Shown piece by piece: positions 48,496-56,961 of a stretch of DNA of 64,000 bases. The notes under the pieces are model-generated. The model saw only the letters and a list, made by a program, of their open reading frames with translations. It did no database searches and had not been told where the DNA came from. Source of the stretch: Micromonospora chokoriensis (lineage in GTDB: Bacteria; Actinomycetota; Actinomycetes; Mycobacteriales; Micromonosporaceae); the NCBI RefSeq assembly GCF_000718555.1, contig NZ_JOAN01000004.1:124001-188000 (forward strand), written 5' to 3'. Every line of letters starts with the position of its first letter. Position 1 is the first letter of the stretch. A program made the position numbers and the translations under genes.

Positions 48496-49283
48496 GCCGC
48501 CGAGTTCTCCGCTCCGAGTTGCTGACGGAGAAAATCGATGTCGGCGGTCTGGCCGGCCACACCGCCCGGTGTCTCGACGACCACCGGTGCGCCGGCCGCC
48601 CGGATCACCGCTACCACCAGCTCCGGGTCGATCGTCCCGCCGCCCAGGTTGTCGTGTCGGTCCTGGCCGGAGTTGAACCCGCCCTTGGAGTTGTTGGCGT
48701 GCACCAGGTCGATCCTTCCGGTGATCGCCTTGACGCGGTCGACCAGGCCGAGCAGCTCCTCACCGCCCGCGTAGGCGTGGCAGGTGTCCAGGCAGAAGCC
48801 GACCTCGTGGTCGCCGATGGCGTCCCACAGTCGGGCGAGCGCGTCCAGCCGTCGGGCGCACGCGTTGTCACCGCCGGCGGTGTTCTCGATCAGGACCGGC
48901 ACGCCGAAGCCGCCGGAGTCAGCGGCGTACGCGAAGGTCTTGCGCCAGTTGTCGAAGCCGACGGCCAGGTCGTCGCCGGCGTTGACGTGCCCGCCGTGAA
49001 CGATCAGGCCCTTGGCGCCGATGGCGGCGGCCGCGTTGGCATGCCCGAGCAGCAGCTTTCGGCTCGGGATCCGGATGCGGTTGTTGAGGGTGGCCACGTT
49101 GATGACGTACGGCGCGTGCACGTAGAGGTCGACCTCGGCGGCGCGCAGCCGCTCGGCATCTTCCCGAGGCTTTGGCGCCTTCCACCCCTGTGGGTCGGAG
49201 AGGAAGAACTGCACGGTGTCGGCAGACCGGGAGGCCGCCTCCGCCAGCGGGTCGGTCGAATCGACGTGGGCTCCGATACGCAT
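48492..49283 (-). CDS. nfo: endonuclease IV (AP endonuclease)
   Basis: A 263-residue AP endonuclease of the Nfo family, which cuts at abasic sites in base-excision repair. The zinc-site segments are visible: [72 protein letters not shown] and VVVETPGG. It is slightly shorter than the E. coli enzyme. The ATG start encodes MRIGAHVDS, the family start. The last bases overlap the downstream membrane-protein gene, so they are translated together despite unrelated roles. Confidence 0.92.
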   Translation of the reverse strand: MRIGAHVDSTDPLAEAASRSADTVQFFLSDPQGWKAPKPREDAERLRAAEVDLYVHAPYVINVATLNNRIRIPSRKLLLGHANAAAAIGAKGLIVHGGHVNAGDDLAVGFDNWRKTFAYAADSGGFGVPVLIENTAGGDNACARRLDALARLWDAIGDHEVGFCLDTCHAYAGGEELLGLVDRVKAITGRIDLVHANNSKGGFNSGQDRHDNLGGGTIDPELVVAVIRAAGAPVVVETPGGVAGQTADIDFLRQQLGAENSAA

Positions 49284-49598
49284 GCGAGCGAGCCTACGTC
49301 GCGACCCGCAGCGGCGGGTCGACGGCCGGGGCGGTGTCGCGTCACCGGATGGACCGACGATCGTTGATGTGTGTGAACCGGCGACCAGCACCCGGTGCCG
49401 CCAGCGGCGCGAGCGTCGCAGACGGCGACCCGGTGGTCGACGGCCGACAGCGAGGTCACCCCGCCGCGCGGCCCGGCGCAGCGGGGGCGACCCTTCGCAC
49501 CGCGAGTGCCGACCGATGAAGAATCTCGGAAATTTGTGCTTTTCCCCCCGACAAGGTACGAGTGCTGTTGTATCGTCAGATAACAACACGATAAAGCT

Positions 49599-49684
49599 CC
49601 GCGGGGCGTCTTCGGTCCAACCTCATCGGTGTGGTCGTTCCTCCCCAGGTCCCACCCAAGGAATGCGGACCAGACGCCCCGCGG
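49599..49684. repeat. long inverted repeat of unknown role
   Basis: The left arm (49599-49618, CCGCGGGGCGTCT then a two-base bulge and GGTCC) pairs with the right arm (49667-49684, GGACC AGACGCCCCGCGG). All 18 right-arm bases pair. The 48-base spacer is unpaired. It is too far from any gene end to be a usual terminator. Confidence 0.75.
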
Positions 49685-49856
49685 CCTTGTAGACGGGGGT
49701 CCACCACCCGGCCGATTGACGGCCGGACGGTGGGCTCCCGTCAGCACGTCCGGGTGTGCACCCGGCCCCCCGGGCATGATCGTTCGGACCGGGTATCCTG
49801 GTCAGGTTGTCCGCGTCCGGCCGGGTTCCCCCGGCGCGTGCGGGCAGCGACACAAG

Positions 49857-49901
49857 ACCTCCTGCCACGGAAGGACCGTGGCCGCTTAGCCCATAGGAGG
49901 T
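49857..49901 (+). ncRNA. S6:S18-type ribosomal protein leader of rpsF
   Basis: An outer helix pairs ACCTCCT (49857-49863) with AGGAGGT (49895-49901), which is the rpsF ribosome-binding site. An inner hairpin pairs CCACGG (49865-49870) with CCGTGG (49876-49881) around AAGGA. Directly after the inner helix comes CCG (49882-49884) in a 3'-side bulge. This layout matches the published S6:S18-binding mRNA motif, with its CCG bulge, through which the S6-S18 complex represses its own operon. The match is by eye. Confidence 0.8.
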
Positions 49902-49910
49902 GAGCACGTC

Positions 49911-50201
49911 TTGCGTCACTACGAACTAATGGTCATCCTCGACTCCAGCCTCGAGGAGCGCACCGTTGCACCGTCGCTCGACACGTACCTGAACGTGATT
50001 CGGACTGCGGGTGGCTCGGTTGAGAAGACCGACGTGTGGGGCCGTCGGCGCCTCGCGTACGAGATCAACAAAAAGGCCGAAGGCATCTACGCCGTCATCG
50101 ACCTGCAGGCCACGCCTGCTGCGGTGGCCGAGCTGGACCGTCAGCTGCGCCTCAACGAGTCCGTGCTGCGCACCAAGGTCATCCGACCGGAAATGCGCTA
50201 G
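49911..50201 (+). CDS. rpsF: 30S ribosomal protein S6
   Basis: A 96-residue small-subunit protein, partner of S18. It reads [23 protein letters not shown], then [29 protein letters not shown], the standard S6 pattern. The start is TTG with AGGAGGT nine bases upstream; that site is paired in the predicted leader helix. It opens the rpsF-ssb-rpsR-rplI operon. Confidence 0.97.
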   Translation: MRHYELMVILDSSLEERTVAPSLDTYLNVIRTAGGSVEKTDVWGRRRLAYEINKKAEGIYAVIDLQATPAAVAELDRQLRLNESVLRTKVIRPEMR

Positions 50202-50299
50202 AGCATCCAACCCCGGTTCGTCCGGATCAGCCTCCGCGACTCTGTCGTACGGCTCTGCGAGCCTGTAGGACGAGACGCTGAGTGCGCGAGGAGATGGTC

Positions 50300-50821
50300 A
50301 TGGCAGGAGACACCACCATCACGGTCATCGGCAATCTGACCGATGACCCCGAGTTGCGGTTCACCCCCTCCGGGGCTGCGGTCGCCAAGTTCCGAGTCGC
50401 TTCGACGCCCCGTTTCATGGACAAGGCGTCGAACGAATGGAAGGACGGCGAGCCGCTGTTCCTCGCATGCACCGTGTGGCGGCAGGCCGCCGAGCACGTC
50501 GCCGAGTCGCTGCAGCGTGGCGCTCGGGTGATCGTGTCGGGCCGGCTGCGTCAGCGGTCGTACGAGACCCGCGAGGGTGAGAAGCGCACCGTCATCGAGC
50601 TTGAGGTCGACGAGATCGGCCCGTCGCTGCGCTACGCCACGGCGAAGGTGCAGAAGATGTCCCGCTCCGGCGGCGGTGGCGGCGGCTTCGGTGGCGGCGG
50701 TGGCGGCGGCCAGGGTGGCGGCGGAGGCAACTTCGACGACCCCTGGGCTTCGGCTGCTCCCTCTCCCTCTCCCGCGCGTGCCGGTTCGGGCGCCAATTTT
50801 GACGAGGAGCCACCGTTCTAA
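50300..50821 (+). CDS. ssb: single-stranded DNA-binding protein
   Basis: A 173-residue SSB that protects single-stranded DNA. The OB-fold covers about residues 1-110 ([39 protein letters not shown], [16 protein letters not shown]). A Gly-rich linker follows, and the acidic tip ends NFDEEPPF, which recruits partner proteins. GAGGAG precedes the ATG at 50300. Its last base is shared with the rpsR start. Confidence 0.97.
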   Translation: MAGDTTITVIGNLTDDPELRFTPSGAAVAKFRVASTPRFMDKASNEWKDGEPLFLACTVWRQAAEHVAESLQRGARVIVSGRLRQRSYETREGEKRTVIELEVDEIGPSLRYATAKVQKMSRSGGGGGGFGGGGGGGQGGGGGNFDDPWASAAPSPSPARAGSGANFDEEPPF

Positions 50822-51102
50822 TGGCGCCTAGCGCTCGCGATCGCAAACCAGGAGCACGTGCAACGGCCAAGGCTGCGGCACTGCGCAAGCCCAAGAAGAA
50901 GGTGAACCCGCTCGACAAGGACGGGATCGCCTACATCGATTACAAGGACACCGCGCTGCTGCGCAAGTTCATCTCCGATCGCGGCAAGATCCGCGCTCGT
51001 CGGGTGACCGGCGTTACCTCGCAGCAGCAGCGGCAGATCGCCCGTGCGGTCAAGAACGCCCGTGAGATGGCGCTCCTGCCGTACACGGCCACCACCCGCT
51101 GA
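50821..51102 (+). CDS. rpsR: 30S ribosomal protein S18, zinc-free type
   Basis: A 93-residue S18, partner of S6. The conserved core [26 protein letters not shown] and [19 protein letters not shown] is present. The usual CxxC and later cysteine positions are gone: [11 protein letters not shown] stands where C+ forms have KKKVCxFC, and GVTSQQQRQ where they have GNCxQHQRD. There is no cysteine in the protein, so it is the C-minus, zinc-independent form. The start overlaps the ssb stop by one base. Confidence 0.95.
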   Translation: MAPSARDRKPGARATAKAAALRKPKKKVNPLDKDGIAYIDYKDTALLRKFISDRGKIRARRVTGVTSQQQRQIARAVKNAREMALLPYTATTR

Positions 51103-51116
51103 GAGGAGGCACCGAT

Positions 51117-51563
51117 ATGAAGATCATCCTGACTCAGGAAGTGTCCGGCCTCGGTGCCCCAGGCGACATCGTCGAGGTCAAGAACGGCTACGGCCGTAAC
51201 TACCTGCTGCCGCAGGGCTTCGCGATCGTCTGGACCAAGGGCGCGGAAAAGCAGGTCACGGTCATCAAGCGGGCCCGTGGGGCCCGCGAGATCCGCGACC
51301 TCGACCACGCCAACGAGGTCAAGGCTCAGCTCGAGGGTCTGAAGGTCAACCTGAAGGTCCGCGCCGGCGACGGCGGACGGCTCTTCGGCTCGGTCACTCC
51401 GGCCGAGATCGTCGACGCCGTCAAGGCCGCCAGTGGCCCGGTCCTCGACCGGCGTCGGCTGGAGGTGCCCGGTCACATCAAGTCGATCGGCGCCTACCCG
51501 GTGAAGATCAAGCTGCACCCCGAGGTGACCGCGTCGTTCAACCTGAACGTCGTTCAGGGCTGA
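51117..51563 (+). CDS. rplI: 50S ribosomal protein L9
   Basis: A 148-residue large-subunit protein. The N-terminal domain [36 protein letters not shown] is diagnostic; a long helix and the C-terminal domain ([33 protein letters not shown]) follow. GAGAGGAGG precedes the ATG. It ends the operon before a strong terminator. Confidence 0.97.
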   Translation: MKIILTQEVSGLGAPGDIVEVKNGYGRNYLLPQGFAIVWTKGAEKQVTVIKRARGAREIRDLDHANEVKAQLEGLKVNLKVRAGDGGRLFGSVTPAEIVDAVKAASGPVLDRRRLEVPGHIKSIGAYPVKIKLHPEVTASFNLNVVQG

Positions 51564-51578
51564 CGTCCGCAACACCAT

Positions 51579-51618
51579 CACGAGGGCCCGCACCGATCGC
51601 TCGGTGCGGGCCCTCGTG
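51579..51618 (+). terminator. rplI operon terminator
   Basis: A perfect 18-base stem (CACGAGGGCCCGCACCGA with its complement) closes a four-base loop, 15 bases after rplI. It also faces the convergent gene and may act both ways. Confidence 0.88.
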
Positions 51619-51715
51619 CGTACGTCATCCGAAGCGGCAGTGCCCAGCCGATGATGTGGCCCGCCGCCCGCCGCCCGCCGCCCGGCGCCCGGCGCTGCCC
51701 CGACCCGCTGGCGGC

Positions 51716-53278
51716 TCACCCGATGGGCTGGCCCGTCACCGCGCTGATCAGCACGGTGGAGAGGCCGCCGCCCACCACCGCGGCGGCAACAGCGATGGTC
51801 GCCGAGCGCCACGTCGTACCCACCCGACGCAGCAGCGCCGCCACCACCAGACTGCTCACCAGCGCCAACCCGAAGCGCGGCGAACCGGCGAGCAGTGACT
51901 CCAACGCGCGCGACCGGGCCGAGTCGCAGCCGCCCCCGCTGATGTCCGTCACGCAACCAGCCGGTGCCTGGCTGTCCAACGTCAACAGCCAGACGAAGAT
52001 CAGCATCGCCGGCACCAGGTAACACGCGGCCGTGTACAGCAGAGGCCGGACAGACCCACCCGGGTCCGGGTCCAGTAGGTCGTCCTCCAGACGCCGCGCC
52101 CAGGCACCGGTGGCCGCCGACTCGACCCGCTGACGCACCGACGCCGTCCCGGCCGCCGGCCGGTCCGCCCGACGCCGTGGCGCACCCCCACGCGGCGCAC
52201 CCACCGGCGGCACAGGCGCGCTGCGCGGCCGCGGAGCGGTATATCCCACCACCGGCGACCGGGGCGCCGACGTCGACGGGTCCATCCAACGCGGGTCGTC
52301 ATCGGCCAGCCGGGTGCCGGACCAGAATCCATCCTCCCGGCTCGGCCACCCCTCGGCCGCCACCGGCTGATCCGAGCGCGGCGGCAGCGTACGGTCCCAC
52401 TGGTCATCCTCGATCGCGGACCGCTCCCACTGGCCGGTGCGGTCCGACCGCTCCCAGCCACCGACGCTCTCCACCGCCGACCACTGCTCGCTCAGGTCCC
52501 CACCGTCACCGCCGGCCACGCCGGTCACCGGCGGCCACGCCTGCACGCCCGAGGCGTCCCACGGGTCCACCGCTGGCGGGTACGACGGTTCGGGCTCAGC
52601 CACCCGGTCCGATCCCCTGGTCCACGGGTCGGCCGCCGGGCGGGACCAGGACTCCTCCGCCGCACGACGGCTACGCCGGCTGCGACGGCTCGGCTCCTGG
52701 TCCGGCACCTGCTCGGTCGGGGCGGCCTCCAGATCCCCGCCCGACCAGATCACCTGCGGACGGCCAACGGGTGCACGGCGGGGACGCCGGTCCGAGACAG
52801 CCCCAGAGACCGGCTCGTCCTCCCCGGCATCGGCCCGTCGGCGGCCGGCGTACCCCTGCTCCTGTGGTCGATCGAGCGTCCACTCTCTGGTGTGGTCCGA
52901 GTCGGGCGCCGGGCCGATCGCGGCCTGCTCCCGCCGACCAACCTCCCGGCCCCGCCGCTGACGGGTCGACGACTCGGCGGACCGCCGGCCAGCGCCGGAC
53001 GTCGGCCGCTCGGGCTCAGGCTCATCCTCGTCTGGTGCCGCGTGGCGACCGCCACCGTCCGCGTGCCGGACCCCCGACTCCAGCGCCCACCGGGGCAGGT
53101 AGGCGTCGACAGGCTCGTCCTGGCCGCGGTCCAGTGCACGCCTTCGGCTGGAGGTGCGGTAGCGCCCGTCCTCGTCGTACGGATCAACCGGAACGGACGC
53201 CGCGCGCTCACCCCACGATGCGGTTGGCGGGCGCTCGCGCGGGCTGCCGTCGCCGCGTCCCCAGTCCCGGTAATTCAC
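51716..53278 (-). CDS. hypothetical membrane protein with long disordered N-terminus
   Basis: A 520-residue protein. About 380 residues are disordered, rich in Arg, Asp, Glu, Ser, Pro and Trp, with many short Trp-containing repeats (WERSDRTGQWERS, WPSREDGFWSG). The C-terminal 130 residues hold three hydrophobic helices, the first being LLYTAACYLVPAMLIFVWLLTL. Two cysteines flank a Gly-rich loop after the first helix. I do not recognise a family. The start is GTG with AGAAGGG about 14 bases upstream, so it is uncertain. It lies convergent to rplI and divergent from dnaB. Confidence 0.7.
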   Translation of the reverse strand: MNYRDWGRGDGSPRERPPTASWGERAASVPVDPYDEDGRYRTSSRRRALDRGQDEPVDAYLPRWALESGVRHADGGGRHAAPDEDEPEPERPTSGAGRRSAESSTRQRRGREVGRREQAAIGPAPDSDHTREWTLDRPQEQGYAGRRRADAGEDEPVSGAVSDRRPRRAPVGRPQVIWSGGDLEAAPTEQVPDQEPSRRSRRSRRAAEESWSRPAADPWTRGSDRVAEPEPSYPPAVDPWDASGVQAWPPVTGVAGGDGGDLSEQWSAVESVGGWERSDRTGQWERSAIEDDQWDRTLPPRSDQPVAAEGWPSREDGFWSGTRLADDDPRWMDPSTSAPRSPVVGYTAPRPRSAPVPPVGAPRGGAPRRRADRPAAGTASVRQRVESAATGAWARRLEDDLLDPDPGGSVRPLLYTAACYLVPAMLIFVWLLTLDSQAPAGCVTDISGGGCDSARSRALESLLAGSPRFGLALVSSLVVAALLRRVGTTWRSATIAVAAAVVGGGLSTVLISAVTGQPIG

Positions 53279-53674
53279 GGCCGGAGTGTGACCCTTCTGA
53301 ACCGAAAGCGGAATCCGCTGTCCAGGTGTAGCCGTTCGCTGGAGATAGTACGGGACGATCGTGTCACAGGCCCGACCGAAATATTATCCTCCACAGGCTG
53401 GGGAGCATGTTTCCCCAGGTCAGCGACTTGAAGCCGAGAATTCCCCAATGGTTATCCACAGGCTGTGCACACGCTGCGCACATGCTGACCACCGGCATCC
53501 ACAGGTTGTCCCGAGGCTCATCCACCGGCGTTGTTGAGTCTCTGACCTCGGGGTCCGTATGGTTGGCCCTCGACCGCCGGCGATGGCCCCCGATCGACCG
53601 GCCCGGTCGGTGTAGAAGTGTCAGACCCCAGCGGTAGAGCTGGGACTGGATCCGGCGCAGTGGAGGGGGTACCC
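53279..53674. other. dnaB upstream region with DnaA boxes
   Basis: In this 396-base gap an exact DnaA box TTATCCACA lies at 53452-53460. Weaker matches, GCATCCACA at 53495-53503 and TCATCCACC at 53518-53526, follow in the same orientation. The gap should hold the dnaB promoter, but I see no pair of -35 and -10 boxes I trust. Confidence 0.6.
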
Positions 53675-55078
53675 GTGTCGGTCACCGACGACATGCGGGC
53701 AGAGCCACGCTCCGGCGGAGGCCAGCCACCCGCGCAGCGGGACGGCCAGTTCGACAAGACTCCACCGCAGGATGTTGCCGCCGAGCAGTGCGTCCTCGGC
53801 GGCATGCTGCTCTCCAAGGACGCCATCGCCGACGTCGTCGAGATCCTCAAGACCAACGACTTCTACCGGCCGGTGCACGCCACCATCTTCGACATCATCC
53901 TCGACATCTACGGTCGGGGTGAGCCGGCCGACCCGATCACCGTCGCCGCCGCGCTGACCGACTCCGGGGACCTGGCCCGCATCGGTGGCGCGCCGTACCT
54001 GCACACCCTCATCGCCAGCGTGCCCACCGCCGCCAACGCGGCGTACTACGCCCGCATCGTCAGCGAGCGGGCGGTGCTGCGCCGGCTGGTCGAGGCCGGC
54101 ACCAAGATCGTGCAACTGGGCTACGGCACCGCCAGCGGCGGCAGCCGCGACGTGGACGACGTCGTCGACCTCGCCCAACAGGCCGTCTACGACGTCACCG
54201 AACGGCGGGTGAGCGAGGACTTCGCGATCCTGGCCGACATGTTGCAGCCGACGCTGGACGAGATCGAGGCGGTGGGGGCGACCGGCGGCATGATGACCGG
54301 CGTGCCGACCGGCTTCAGCGACCTGGACCGACTGCTCAACGGCCTGCACGCCGGTCAGTTGATCATCGTGGCCGGAAGGCCCGGTTTGGGAAAATCTACG
54401 GCAAGTATGGACTTTGCCCGAAATGCGGCTATTCGCGCCAACCAGGCGGCCGCCATCTTCTCGCTGGAAATGAGCAAGGTCGAGATCGTCATGCGGCTGC
54501 TCTCCGCCGAGGCGCGGGTGCCGCTGCACGTGCTGCGCAGTGGTCAGCTCTCCGACGACGACTGGACCAAGCTGGCCCGGTGCATGGGTGAGATCAGCGA
54601 GGCGCCGCTCTTCGTCGACGACACCCCGAGCATGAACCTGATGGAGATCCGGGCCAAGGCTCGGCGGCTCAAGCAGCGGCACGACCTCAAGATGATCGTG
54701 GTGGACTATCTCCAGCTGATGACCTCGCCGAAGCGCACCGAGAGTCGCCAGCAGGAGGTCGCCGACCTGTCCCGTGGCCTCAAGCTCTTGGCCAAGGAGG
54801 TCGAGTGCCCGGTCATCGCGGTCAGTCAGCTGAACCGTGGCCCCGAGCAGCGCACCGACAAGCGACCCCAGCTGTCTGATCTGCGTGAGTCGGGCTCGAT
54901 TGAGCAAGACGCCGACGTTGTCATCCTGCTGCACCGCGACGACTACTACGACAAGGAGTCGCCGCGGGCCGGGGAGGCGGATTTTATTGTTGCTAAGCAC
55001 AGAAATGGGCCAACCGACACGGTGACCGTCGCAGCCCAGCTGCACCTGTCCCGCTTCGTCGACATGGCCATCGGCTGA
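53675..55078 (+). CDS. dnaB: replicative DNA helicase DnaB
   Basis: The hexameric helicase unwinds DNA at the fork. The 467-residue protein has the N-terminal domain (PQDVAAEQCVLGGMLLSKDAIADVVE), the linker helix, and the RecA-like ATPase domain with GRPGLGKSTASMDFARN, FSLEMSK, MIVVDYLQLM and SQLNRGPEQRTDKRPQLSDLRESGSIEQDAD. There is no intein, unlike the mycobacterial gene. GGAGGGGG precedes the GTG by six bases; the longer frame is rejected. Its likely loader DciA is encoded at 6480-7085. Confidence 0.97.
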   Translation: MSVTDDMRAEPRSGGGQPPAQRDGQFDKTPPQDVAAEQCVLGGMLLSKDAIADVVEILKTNDFYRPVHATIFDIILDIYGRGEPADPITVAAALTDSGDLARIGGAPYLHTLIASVPTAANAAYYARIVSERAVLRRLVEAGTKIVQLGYGTASGGSRDVDDVVDLAQQAVYDVTERRVSEDFAILADMLQPTLDEIEAVGATGGMMTGVPTGFSDLDRLLNGLHAGQLIIVAGRPGLGKSTASMDFARNAAIRANQAAAIFSLEMSKVEIVMRLLSAEARVPLHVLRSGQLSDDDWTKLARCMGEISEAPLFVDDTPSMNLMEIRAKARRLKQRHDLKMIVVDYLQLMTSPKRTESRQQEVADLSRGLKLLAKEVECPVIAVSQLNRGPEQRTDKRPQLSDLRESGSIEQDADVVILLHRDDYYDKESPRAGEADFIVAKHRNGPTDTVTVAAQLHLSRFVDMAIG

Positions 55079-55100
55079 CCGGCACGGCACCGTTCGCCGC

Positions 55101-55778
55101 TCAGCCGAGCAGAGGGAACCAGCCCGCCGACTCGCCCAGCTCCAGCCGGTCCCGGTCGGTCAGTGACACGCGCCCGGTGGCCTTCAGCAAGAAATCTCTG
55201 TCGCTCCACCCGGCGGGTCGAACGGTGTCGTCACTGAGCAGGCCAAACATGGTCGCCACCGCGACGCGTACCCCCAGGGGGCCGGGCGGCGGCGCGCCGG
55301 GCAGTTCCAGCGTCAGGTCCAGGTGGTGGACGACGGCCTCGGTGGTCAGGGTGGCGAGGAAATCCGGTACGCGCAGCACGTGCCCCTGCGTGGTCACGTA
55401 CCCCTTGGGGTCGGCTGACGCGGCGGCGCGGATCGCCGCCGGGGTGGTTTCTCGCCAGAGCTTGACGATCCCGGTCGGACGGTCGAAGGCGGCGGCCGAT
55501 CGACGGACCCACCAGGCGTGCCGGGCCGCCTCGTCGTCGTTGCCGGGGAAGTCACGCCAGTAGCTCACGTCGTCGACGTCGGCGGGGCCGTCGACGGGGC
55601 TGGCCAGGGCGACAAGTGCCCGCTGGGCGTCACCGAGCACGTGCAGGAGCAGGTCGGCGATGAGCCAGCCCTGGCAGCGGGTGGCTCGTTGCAGGCCGGC
55701 GTCGTCCAGGTCGCCGACCACCGCAGTGATCCCGTCGTACGCCTGGGCCAGCGCCTCGTCCGGTCGGATCGCGGTCAT
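55101..55778 (-). CDS. maleylpyruvate isomerase-fold (DinB-like) protein
   Basis: A 225-residue protein of the DinB/MDMPI superfamily, which has a four-helix bundle and often a metal site. The pattern TRCQGWLIADLLLHVLGDAQRAL near the N-terminus and EAVVHHLDLTLELPG later, with histidines in the expected places, is typical. These proteins use mycothiol or similar thiols in actinobacteria; the substrate here is unknown. It sits convergent to dnaB with 22 bases between stops. The ATG at 55778 has CGAGG upstream. Confidence 0.8.
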   Translation of the reverse strand: MTAIRPDEALAQAYDGITAVVGDLDDAGLQRATRCQGWLIADLLLHVLGDAQRALVALASPVDGPADVDDVSYWRDFPGNDDEAARHAWWVRRSAAAFDRPTGIVKLWRETTPAAIRAAASADPKGYVTTQGHVLRVPDFLATLTTEAVVHHLDLTLELPGAPPPGPLGVRVAVATMFGLLSDDTVRPAGWSDRDFLLKATGRVSLTDRDRLELGESAGWFPLLG

Positions 55779-55884
55779 ACGACTCAGCCTCGCACGACGC
55801 ATCGCACCCGCCAACGATCAATGGCCTGGGTGAGGTGCCCGGGCCGACGCGTGGATCGACCCGGGCAGGGAGGTCGGCTTGGGC

Positions 55885-56265
55885 TCAGCCGAACATCTCG
55901 TCGAGGAAGCCCTTGCGCTTCTTCTGCCGGTAGTGGCCGTGGTAGCCGTGGTGCTGCTGCTGGTGGCCGTAGGCCGGCTGCGGCGGGTAGCCGTGGGCGG
56001 GCGGGGGCGGCGGCGGGACGGCGCCGTAACCGGGCTGGTGCGGCGGGGGCGGCGGGGGCGGGTAGCCGGCCGGCTGCTGCGCGGACTGCGCTGGCGCGCC
56101 GCCGGTCTGCTGGCGGCTCCAGTTGGCCTCCGCCTCGAACAGCTTCTCCAACTCGCCCCGGTCCAGGAAGATGCCTCGGCACTCCCCGCACTGGTCGATG
56201 ACGACGCCGCTGCGCTCGTACTGGCGCATTTCTCCGTGACACTTGGGACAGGTGAGACTACTCAT
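55885..56265 (-). CDS. zinc-ribbon (zf-TFIIB-type) protein with Pro/His-rich tail
   Basis: A 126-residue protein. The first 45 residues form a zf-TFIIB domain with CPKC and CGEC pairs and the family motif DQCGECRGIFLDRGELEKL. A Pro/Gln/His/Tyr-rich tail of about 60 residues follows, and the end is basic (RQKKRKGFLDEMFG). The function is unknown. It is followed by the divergent-looking but same-strand isomerase gene and preceded by the phosphoribosyltransferase gene. Confidence 0.85.
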   Translation of the reverse strand: MSSLTCPKCHGEMRQYERSGVVIDQCGECRGIFLDRGELEKLFEAEANWSRQQTGGAPAQSAQQPAGYPPPPPPPHQPGYGAVPPPPPPAHGYPPQPAYGHQQQHHGYHGHYRQKKRKGFLDEMFG

Positions 56266-56287
56266 CGCCCGACGGTACCCGCTGGAC

Positions 56288-56920
56288 CTAAGCAGTTGCT
56301 GTGAGCGCCTCGGTGACTTCTTCGTCGGACACCTCGTGGAAGTCGTCGTAGTAGACGCTCACCGCACCGAAGTCAGGTGGCCGTTGAGCACAGATGACCT
56401 GGTCCGCTTCGGCGGCGAGCAGTTCGTACGCCTCCTGCGCGCCGACCGGGACCGCGACCACCACCCGGTGTGCCCCGAGTTGGCGGACCACCTCGACGGC
56501 GGCGCGGGCGGTCGCGCCGGTGGCGAGGCCGTCATCGACGATCAACGCGGTCCGTCCGGTGAGGTCCAACTGTGCGCGACCGCCCCGGTAGAGCCGTTCC
56601 CGGCGTTCCAACTCGGCCTGCTCCCGATGGCTGACCTCGGCTATGTCGTCGCTGCTGAGTCGGCTGGCCACCGCGTCGTTGAGCACTCGGACGCCGCCCG
56701 GCCCGAGCGCGCCGAAGGCGACCTCCCGGGCCCACGGCATGCCGAGCTTGCGGACGACAAGCACGTCCAGTGGTGCGCCGAGCCGTTCGGCGACGACCCG
56801 GGCGACGGGTATGCCGCCACGGACGAGGCCGAGGACGACGACGTCCGGATCGCCGATGAGTGCGGTGAGTCGTTCGGAGAGCACCCGGCCCGCGTCGGCC
56901 CGGTCGCGGTACGTCGTCAT
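56288..56920 (-). CDS. phosphoribosyltransferase family protein
   Basis: A 210-residue type I PRTase. The PRPP-binding motif is RTALIVDDGLATGATARAAVEVVR, and the N-terminal LVRGGIPVARVVAERLGAPLDVLVVRKLGMPWAREVAFGA fits the family found with dienelactone-hydrolase-like or erythromycin-esterase-like partners in other genomes. The base specificity is unknown. The ATG at 56920 encodes MTTYRDRADAG. It ends 22 bases before the zinc-ribbon gene start, so they may be cotranscribed. Confidence 0.85.
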   Translation of the reverse strand: MTTYRDRADAGRVLSERLTALIGDPDVVVLGLVRGGIPVARVVAERLGAPLDVLVVRKLGMPWAREVAFGALGPGGVRVLNDAVASRLSSDDIAEVSHREQAELERRERLYRGGRAQLDLTGRTALIVDDGLATGATARAAVEVVRQLGAHRVVVAVPVGAQEAYELLAAEADQVICAQRPPDFGAVSVYYDDFHEVSDEEVTEALTATA

Positions 56921-56961
56921 GCCTTCAGGTCTACGCCCTGATGCGCAGTTGCGCCCGGCAG

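Larger units (their letters stand above)
49284..49910. other. nfo-rpsF intergenic region
   Basis: This 627-base gap contains an AT-rich island (about 49515-49595), a long inverted repeat at 49599-49684, a possible rpsF -10 (TATCCT at 49794-49799), and the RNA leader at 49857-49901. The open frames across it have Arg/Pro/Gly-rich translations and no family likeness. Confidence 0.7.

Noticed and set aside
49540..49770. A 6C-type RNA suggested by two C-runs
   Set aside because: The runs are over 200 bases apart and do not sit in paired hairpin loops as the 6C motif requires.
53675..55078. An intein in dnaB, as in mycobacteria
   Set aside because: The ATPase motifs run without interruption and the length is that of an intein-free DnaB.
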